Origin: Aspergillus flavus
Taxonomy: Eukaryota; Ascomycota; Eurotiomycetes; Eurotiales; Aspergillaceae
DNA: 64,000 bases
NCBI RefSeq assembly: GCF_009017415.1
Contig: NC_092408.1
Location: 4,402,001-4,466,000, forward strand
Direction: 5' to 3'
Positions 56,527-64,000 of this stretch are shown in pieces. How positions within the stretch are numbered: the stretch's first letter is position 1; each line of letters begins with the position of its first letter. The notes beneath the pieces are model-generated. The model made no database searches, was not told where the DNA came from, and saw only the letters and a program-made list of their open reading frames with translations. A program made the position numbers and the translations under genes.

Positions 56527-57755
56527 ATGAGTGTCAAGGAAGTTTGCCTTATCGCTGCGGGATACGTTGGTAAACACTAACTCCTTCTACGATTGTTACT
56601 TCACCGGGCAGAAACTGTTAATGCACCAAGATTTTAGGTGCTCTGACCGCAACTGTTCTTTCCTCCAAGAGCTCAGATGCTAAATTCACTGTCGTTGATA
56701 AGAATGAAAGCGTAATCAGCTCCTGGAAGTCGAGCCATATCTCACTTTTGGAACTTGGATTGGAAGGAGTTATATTTCGATGAATCGGAGCAGAAAGTCC
56801 ATGCAGACGGCGAGCGTCCACGGCGAAGGACACTGCAAAATATTGCTTTTACCACCGCCATGGACGAATGTATCATGGCAGCAGACATGATCTTCATTTG
56901 CGTCGATACGCCCCTCCACGTGAGTATACCCGGTTTGATATAGCCTTAGGGCAGCTTCTGCAATGGATTGACAACATGTTTCCCAAGGGGTCCTTCAAGC
57001 ACGACATGGAATGGAAAGGCCTGGACCTCACGAATATCAATGCCGCGGCTGAGAGGATAGCGGCAGTATCCATACGCCATCAAACAGTGGTCCTCAAAAG
57101 TACGGTTCCGTGCAATATGGTCGATGGCGTAAAGCAAGTGGTACGTATGTACTAGTCATTCCCCACTGAGAATTCATGTTGATGCATTGCTTGTTCATGT
57201 AATAGCTAGACAACAAGGCTAATACAACAGCGTCTTTTAACGTAATCTCGCGCCCAGACTTCCTGGCACAAGGATCTGCCATCCGGGGTCTCCTTTTCCC
57301 CAACCGTGTTGTCATAGGGCATGCCACCCGGTCAACTAGGGCGGTGGCTGCAATCAAGTGTCTGTACAAGTGGATGCCAGCGGACCGCATTATCACCGTA
57401 AATACGTGGTCATCCGAGCTATCCAAAATTGCAAGCTCGCACAACGCATTACCAGTATCAACTCACTAAGTACGGTGTGTGAGTCCAGCGGCGCAAATAT
57501 CCAGATATTTCTAGGGTCGTTGGGGCTGAGCCTCGGGTCGGGCCCTTGTCACTTCGTGCAGGATTTGGGTTCGGTGGCTCTTGTTTCTACAAGGACGTCT
57601 GCTGTTTGGTCTACTTGGCGCAGGAATTAGGCCGTTCGGAGGTGGCCGACTGTTGGAAGGCTTTCGTCCGTCTTAATGACTGGCAGAATGGGCGGATCCT
57701 CAACCGCATCGTGGCAGTTCTACCTCCTCATCAGGAGTTCAACAGCCGTGGATAA
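56527..57755 (+). pseudogene. Broken UDP-glucose/GDP-mannose dehydrogenase family gene
   Basis: Family segments appear in order across different frames. The Rossmann start VCLIAAGYVG lies across an intron donor at about 56572 (usually GAGYVG). It is followed by TVVDKNESVISSWKS, AADMIFICVDTP, VVLKSTVPC, RPDFLAQGSAI, LAQRITSINSL, and the active-site motif GFGFGGSCFYKDV with the catalytic Cys near 57590. At least three frame changes (near 56755, 57430 and 57530) and an in-frame TGA after GVIFR near 56780 prevent a continuous product. Normal members are about 470-600 aa and make UDP-glucuronate or related sugars. The GFGGSCF motif is intact, so the decay may be recent. Confidence 0.7.
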
Positions 57756-58720
57756 GTAGCTGTCCTTGGATTCACCTCAAAAAGGATACGTCAGAGACGC
57801 GGAGTTCCACAGCTATTGGTCTCGTCTCTCCGTAGACATTATCCGATCTTCCTATACAAACCTAGAAGAATGATCATAGACCCCATTTGTAGAAAGTCTT
57901 GTGTCCAGCAACAACAGTAGCATTGCCCTCCCATCCCTTTAACTTGAGGGTTTTCGAAACATCCAGAGGCCAGTAATCACAAAGCTAAGCAAGCAAAGCG
58001 TTGACGTGGGAACCTGGATCGTATGCCTGGCTAACTGCATCAGGGCATGAAGGTCCCGCAATCGTTCGGATGCAGCGAGTATGGGTATAGGGTTATGTTA
58101 TCGTAATAGATATACTGTTCGCGCACCTCCTCCGATAGCCAAGCCTTGGCAATGTGCGAGAGGTGTTGCTAATGGGAATTGAATCTCGAGTGACCTGTGG
58201 TAACCGTATGGTTCTTAAGTGTATATATCCCGACTTCATGGGCCTGGGCAGCACGGTCCATGGTTCTAGCTTCGAAGGATGCTATCGAAAGAGTGGATCT
58301 CCCAGCAAACAGTAAAATTAAAATGCAGTCTTGACGTCAGAAGGATTGAGTTGGATCCACAAAACACGAGCGATGGACAGACCCGAATGTGGGATGAACC
58401 CTAACTTGAACAACAAAGTTGACCGACGTCGGTAGAGGTTAGCCGCTCAAGCCTCTTCCCAACCTCTGTTACTAACTTAGTATATTGTACGTTACAGTGT
58501 GTCGGTGTAGCGTTTGGTGGCCTATGGAAATATGACTAATAGTGCGCATGCCCCTAGATTTATATACGCATTTCCTCGGACACCGTTCCTCACCGTCTGG
58601 AATCAGTCTCCCGTCATCTTAACAACACCACTAAACCCCTCATTCACCCACCTCTGATGCGTTCATTAAGATTTCTCGATTCTAAGAGGTCCTTGTCGCT
58701 CCTATAATCATGTCCTGCCC
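57756..58720. other. Spacer with coding-like fragments on the minus strand
   Basis: On the minus strand between about 57885 and 58265 short open stretches have clear protein composition (for example AWLSEEVREQYIYYDN and GWEGNATVVAGHKTFYKW). Stops and frame changes separate them, and no family was recognised. Probably an unidentified gene relic. The right end is the promoter of the DUF7703 gene. Confidence 0.35.
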
Positions 58721-59665
58721 ATGTCTCCCGCTGAGAGCCCCGTCACCCAGTTGACAAGCCAAGAACTTGACCAGACACAAAAATACGTCATTGCAAGCTT
58801 TGCAGCTATTGTCTGGTACAATTCGATTGAGTTGATAGCACTCTGTCTAACAACCTTCAAGCGATACACGGGCTGGTATTTCTGGAGCCTGTTCATCGCG
58901 TCCTGTAGCCTTATTCCGCATGGCCTAGGCTTCATTTTCTTTATTTATCCACTTGGAATTAGCCCTTATGTTTCTGTCACATTGATTATTATAAGCTGGG
59001 TCTGCATGGTAACAGGACACTCGCTCATATTATGGTCGCGTCTCCATCTGGTCGTGCAGGCACGCAAGCTTCTCCGATTCCTTCTCGTTATGATCCTTGT
59101 CGATGCCGTTGCATTTCACGTTCCTACAACTGTTCTCTTGTACGGTGCTCTCCATCCTAACCGAGCCCGGTTTGCGAATGGATACAAAGTAATGGAACAT
59201 ATTCAGCTCATTGGCTTCGCCGTGCAAGAATGCGTCATCTCCTCTATCTACATATGGGAAACCTCGAAATTGCTACGGCTTCGCCCAGACCGACTCCACT
59301 ATACGATTCTGACCCAACTACTGGGCATCAATATCATCATTCTGATCCTCGACGTGGCCGTCGTTGGGATCGAGTATGCGGGACTCTACGCTCTGCAAGT
59401 GATGTTCAAGCCGGTTGCATACAGTATCAAGTTCAAATTGGAATATGCCATCCTGGGGAAACTGATCCAGATTGCGAGGGTATCCATGTCAAGCGAAGAG
59501 CCGTTATCGTCCAATTCACAGGGACCCGATATCCCTTCCTCTTCTCAGATCAGCTCACATGCGAATACTGGTCTTGGCCATGATTTTCCTGTGCTTCGTT
59601 CATGCACATTCTGTGCATTTTGTACAGGCTTTCGCAGGCATGCCCGCCATCGGTCACGCGTTTAA
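58721..59665 (+). CDS. Seven-TM integral membrane protein, DUF7703 family (copy 2)
   Basis: Intronless, 314 aa, the same length as its paralogue at 5208-6155 and alignable without large gaps over the first 250 residues. Shared blocks: LTTFKRY, GxYFWSL, GHSLxLWSRLHL, KLLRLRPD, and MFKPVAYSIKxKLEYA before the cytoplasmic tail. The tails diverge, and this one ends in a Cys-rich piece (SCTFCAFCTGF). Seven hydrophobic helices predict a plasma or internal membrane protein. Function unknown. The two copies bracket a 53-kb block holding nearly all the secondary-metabolism genes of the window. Confidence 0.82.
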   Translation: MSPAESPVTQLTSQELDQTQKYVIASFAAIVWYNSIELIALCLTTFKRYTGWYFWSLFIASCSLIPHGLGFIFFIYPLGISPYVSVTLIIISWVCMVTGHSLILWSRLHLVVQARKLLRFLLVMILVDAVAFHVPTTVLLYGALHPNRARFANGYKVMEHIQLIGFAVQECVISSIYIWETSKLLRLRPDRLHYTILTQLLGINIIILILDVAVVGIEYAGLYALQVMFKPVAYSIKFKLEYAILGKLIQIARVSMSSEEPLSSNSQGPDIPSSSQISSHANTGLGHDFPVLRSCTFCAFCTGFRRHARHRSRV

Positions 59666-61619
59666 CAGGCGTTGAACTCGTCCCGCATCTTTCTCAGATG
59701 ACCGGACGGCTCATCTAGCCTTGGCTTTATTGGGTAGAACACAATGAGTGCACTGTATTGACACTGCATTTTTTTTCAAATTCAACATATTATTGCCAAC
59801 AGCCTCCTCGGACTGTATGACGACCTGAACGACACGCTCATAATTGCGGACGAAGATTATATACACGTTGTGCACGATGCCTAGAGCGTATGCTACTACC
59901 AGGATACTCCACCCTTTAGATACTTGCCCTCTTTACATGTCTCCCCGACAGCACTTTCCGAGCTCGCTGATGTGTCGATTGCCAACGGGAATATCGCATA
60001 CTCTTCCTGGCGAGAGGGTTATTTATTGGCTGACGACCGCAAGGCAAAGGCGGATTTAGTACCATTGTGGAGAATGAATCCAATATTATAAGACATTGGA
60101 GTTCTCTATCTCATGCTTCGTTAAACGTTTGTGCCACATGCATTCGCCGCGTATCAAAACTTAGGAAGGTAGGATCGCCAGTAGCCCGCATTTCTTTTGG
60201 CACAATGATTCCTGTTGATCTGCCGTATACTCTGTGACTAGTAACCTTGAAGACATAAGACCAATTGGTTGTTGGCAAGCCCTTGCCGACCGTGTCACGA
60301 ATGTCCATCTCTACAGATATGCTACGGTATAAGCAATAACATTCCTTCCACTATGGCTTTTTCAATGCTGGACAGGAACAACGATACAATAATGTCTATT
60401 TTACTCGTCGATTGATATGCCGAGCCGAGCCTATCTTATCGGAATCTCGGGATGTCATCCCGAAGCAAGTACCCTGGGGGGTTTTTATATACGTACTCGA
60501 TGTCTTGTCGGGCTTTGCCAACCATTACTCCCGATGTGTACCATGTGTGCCTGGTAGACCGAACTATTCCATGGTGGTCATGTGGACACTATCCGATTTT
60601 CCTTGCTAACGCCTTCTTGGTTCAACTACCCATCCAAGAGACGGTAAGGCTGGAGAGAGCGGATCTTGGAATAAGCTCGTTGAGAGTCTAGCCAAATCCC
60701 CAGCGATGTCTATGTGTGTTCCTGGTGGCCGTGGGCTTCATAAAACCAGCCCTGTGGGGAAAGTTGGCTCCATCAATAAAGCGATTTGCTGCGGCTCCAA
60801 ATCTTAAATTAATTCTCTGCTAGGCACAATCGATGTTATGCATGTCTAGTTCTTTGTCTTCTACGCAGTGTAAAACTAGTGTCATTATAACCTGTAGGGA
60901 GGTAAAGAATAGCTGACTCAAGCAGATACGACTGGAGGTGCTCTCATTTTTCTTACCAAATCCGGATAAACTGGTCTGTGCACGCATTCCATGCTACATG
61001 CAGTCTATAGCTTCACACGGTGACCCGAGGTGCTCGGGTCTTAAACCCGATTGTCGAATTCGGTTTTCCATAATCCGGCTTACCAGCTACACGAGTCTTG
61101 GCTCGGAGTCTTGATCTAGAAAATCCGAGCTTCGGCATAGCTTGGACGTCGGATATCATAGCCTACATCCTTGGCATAGTCCAGGGGCGCGATCCCCAAC
61201 ACGGTTTCTACGCCTATCAAGGCTGTTGATGGCGATCCGGGGGCCCGATATCTTCGGAGAAGCGATCCACCTGTCCAAAACCGGTCAATATCTGGAGAAG
61301 GGGAGTCGCTTAATACTCGAGACTAGCGATGATCGACTGCTAGTAAGGGTTTCGGTCTTGGTTCTCAAAGGGCTCCGCTACAACCCTCACTTGCAACTCT
61401 CGATATAAAGAGGAGTGGAGATGGCAATAGGAGACACATAACTCTACGCAGACACTACTATCGAAAACTTCCACCGGAGTCGCAATTCCTATTCTCGTCG
61501 CGTCAAACTCAATCCCGTCCAAAGGCGCTGCGCGGTATCAATCACAATCACCAGAACTCGGTGAGCGATGTCACCGATATCCATCTTTCAAGATGCCTTA
61601 GGCCGCTCTAGAACACGAG
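59666..61619. other. Spacer with a coding-like orphan fragment
   Basis: No intact gene. On the plus strand 59797-60093 contains two open pieces with protein composition (LYDDLNDTLIIADEDY and ELADVSIANGNIAYSSW) separated by stops. No family identified. The end of the region is the MFS promoter. Confidence 0.35.
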
Positions 61620-63164
61620 ATGGCAGCGACTCAGGTAAGCATCGCCATTAACCAAAGATAGGCATGGACTGATGGCAGTGGAGTAGATGAACAGATCTCC
61701 GATGAGAACCCTATCACAGTGACATGGGATGGAGAACACGACTCGGCTAATCCGTACAACTGGTCGCCTGCTCAAAAATGGACGTTGACCCTCCTCGCCG
61801 TATTCACCACATACATTACAATGATGAACGGTACAATCATCACAACCGCCCACGCTGCAATCACCGAGGAGTTTCATGTCTCAGACGACGCGTTTCCCCA
61901 CTCTTACTGGCCTGTGACATCGTGGGCGTTGGGAGGATGCTGTTCCTCACTATTCATTCTTCCCTTGATGGAGGATCACGGTGTCCGACCGATCTTCCTA
62001 TCAGCATATGTAGTGTTCATGTGCTTTCTCGTCCCCCAGGCCGTGGCACAGAACTTCGCTACTCTTGTGGTGACAAGATTCTTCGCTGGCAGCAGTGTCG
62101 CGGTTCTGGCTAATACATCGGCCTCGGTCATTGGTAATATCTGGGAGACGGAAAAATCACGGTCAATCCCCGTGAGCTTGTACATCTTCTCCTACTTAGC
62201 GGGCAGCAGTACGGGTCCTGTTATTGGTGGTGCGATCTTCAAAGGATTGACATGGAGATGGATTGGATATCTCCAGTTGATCTGGTTTGGTGCACTGCTT
62301 CCGGTGTATTACTTCCTCTTCAAAGAGTCGCGTGGTGCTGTCATACTCGCTACTCGTGCTCAAGCCTTGAGGAAACAGGGAAAACCAGCCTTCACTCTGC
62401 TGGAGATGGAGGGGCAGACGGGTTCGGCCTTCAGTGGCTTCGTTCAAAGTTCGACAAGACCCCTGGTACTGGTATGCACAGAATCTGTGGTCCTAGTTTC
62501 TACACTTTGGTCCGCCTTCACTGTGGGCACTCTGTTCCTTTTCACCCAGTCCGCAGAGCAGGTCTTTGTGGACTTGTATGGCTGGAGTAACACCCAGGCG
62601 GGTTATGTACAAGCGGCCATTGTGATCGGAGAAATCATCGGATGGCTAATCAACCTATTCTCCGCCAGGCTCTATTTTGGTTCTGCCTCGCGCAACACTG
62701 AGTCTCCGGGTGTTCCAATTCCGGAAGCCAGATTGTATTTAGCGGTGGTTGGAGGCGTGTTTGGAATTGCGGGTGGCATGTTCACCTATGCCTGGACCTC
62801 CTTCGCCCATATCCCTTGGATAGCCCCGGCCATTGGCCTGGCCATGGTGGGAGCCGGCAGTGTGATCGTCGTGGCAGGCGTCTCGGACTATGTGGTAGAC
62901 TCATATAGCAAGTACGCCGGCAGTGCGATGGGTGCTGTCGCCACAGGCGAGAACCTTTTCTCGGCTTTGCTTCCTCTGGCGACCATGAGTATGTACACTA
63001 ACCTTGGATTCCAATGGGCCAGCACGACATTGGCATTTATCTCCTTGGTACTCTCCCTTGCGCCAACCTTGATGTTTGTCTGGGGGAAGCAAATCCGCGC
63101 ACGAAGTCCTTTCATTATGGAGGCAGCGATGAGCTCGGAGCATAAGGGTGCTCATTCTGTCTAG
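61620..63164 (+). CDS. MFS multidrug/metabolite transporter (DHA1-like)
   Basis: Two exons: a 15-nt first exon encoding MAATQ (61620-61634), then 61695-63164 after a 60-nt intron (GTAAGC donor, ACAG acceptor), giving 494 aa. The family entry motif NPYNWSPAQKW precedes helix 1. Twelve hydrophobic helices follow, with GSSVAVLANTSASVIGNIW, YLAGSSTGPVIGGAI and a central cytoplasmic loop of about 60 residues. This is the fungal DHA1 (H+ antiporter) type used for drug or metabolite export at the plasma membrane. Without the small first exon no in-frame ATG precedes helix 1, which decides the start. It could export the product of one of the pathways, but it lies 16 kb from the nearest biosynthetic gene. 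Confidence 0.85.
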
Positions 63165-64000
63165 GGGGTTAACCGCACTATATGCCTGACCATTAACGTG
63201 CTATGAATCACTGAAGCTGAAAAGCAATAAATAGAGATCCAAAGACCTACAGAGGAACGAACAATTAAACAATTTCCATCGCCACAAAGACGTGATGCAT
63301 AGCATATATGCGGTCGAAGATGATGTATGAAACTGCGAAATCTTAGGACAATAGACCCCCAAGATGCACATTGAATAACGGTGGGCTAGTCTGCTCGAGG
63401 ACAAAACGGGATGACTTGCGAATGATACCAATAGACATGGGCCTCGCATCAGTTTGTCTCTTTTTCTTAGGTTTGACTAGGTGATGTTGTCTAGAGACTG
63501 GTGAACGATCAACCTTAAAGGGCTTCCGACGGATGAGGGTTTGAATCAACGCATGGGTGAGTGTGATTCATGCTGCAACCTAAGCACCCTCAAGCGACGA
63601 AATAATGGTTGCGCAAGCGGTCGACTCATCGACACCCTCGGGCGCTCGTTGGTGGGATAAACTATACATCATCGGAATACGGTAAGGTAATTTAAGTTTA
63701 AGATATTAGAGATAGATGGAATTCATCTTGCGTGACGAAGGTTGTATACTGGTCGATTTAAACAGTACAAATACAAGTGGCTCTGGTTGCAGTTCGGGCC
63801 GCCAGAAATAAGGGTGAATTTCCGTGGGAAACAATGGAGACACTGCAATCAGGCTCAGTATTTTCTTCCATTACTCTAAATATTGCATGGCTGGAACCCC
63901 CTTGTATAGTTCAACCAAACGGATATGCGATAGCACCGCCGTCCATCCAGTCCAGGCCTGCATTCAAGACGTAGGGCATTTCCGAACCGCCAATTTGATC
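63165..64000. other. Right-end spacer
   Basis: No supported gene up to the window edge; short frames only. Confidence 0.4.

Overview
The window comes from a filamentous ascomycete genome, probably Eurotiales (an Aspergillus/Penicillium-type fungus). The reasons are short 45-90 nt GT-AG introns with CTRAY branch points, the gene families present (Zn2Cys6 regulators, HET domain, Pth11/SAT4 rhodopsin-like receptor, NPP1-like protein, DUF7703 membrane proteins) and long gene-poor spacers. No rRNA, tRNA, CRISPR or intact transposon was recognised. All splice models below were read by eye from donor/acceptor sites, frame continuity and family motifs.

Layout. 0.1-6.2 kb: a secreted rhamnogalacturonan-acetylesterase-like enzyme, a PaxM-type FAD monooxygenase and a seven-TM DUF7703 protein. 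7.8-21.5 kb: a gene set that looks like a dedicated aromatic or secondary-metabolite degradation or tailoring pathway. It holds a LigB-type extradiol dioxygenase, a non-canonical aldehyde-dehydrogenase-like protein, a small unknown protein, an FAD-monooxygenase/acetoacetate-decarboxylase fusion, a CocE/S15 hydrolase, a cupin and a regulator with two C2H2 fingers plus a Zn2Cys6 cluster. Two of its divergent promoters share a 26-bp element (22/26 identical).

23.1-29.9 kb: an NmrA-like oxidoreductase, a truncated HET-domain gene, a Zn2Cys6 regulator and a single-exon FAD monooxygenase. The oxidoreductase and monooxygenase promoters each carry a close pair of the palindrome CGGATCCG, suggesting a mini-regulon of the regulator lying between them. 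30.6-37.6 kb: an indole-diterpene-type core, made of GGPP synthase, a PaxC-like prenyltransferase, a decayed PaxB-like membrane terpene cyclase (stops and frameshifts) and a PaxM-like epoxidase. It is followed by a Pth11-like receptor, a cytochrome P450 and a BAHD-type acyltransferase (38-45.5 kb). The prenylation and epoxidation enzymes look intact but the recognisable cyclase is broken, so the classical product is unlikely unless another cyclase substitutes.

47.6-64 kb: a necrosis/NPP1-like secreted protein, a broken O-methyltransferase, a secreted repeat protein whose coding sequence continues through two introns into a six-cysteine C-terminal domain, a RING-only protein related to RBR ligases, a broken nucleotide-sugar dehydrogenase, a second DUF7703 paralogue and an MFS transporter. 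Three to four gene relics and several coding-like orphan fragments show that the region is decaying and reshuffling, as expected of an accessory or subtelomeric metabolic island.
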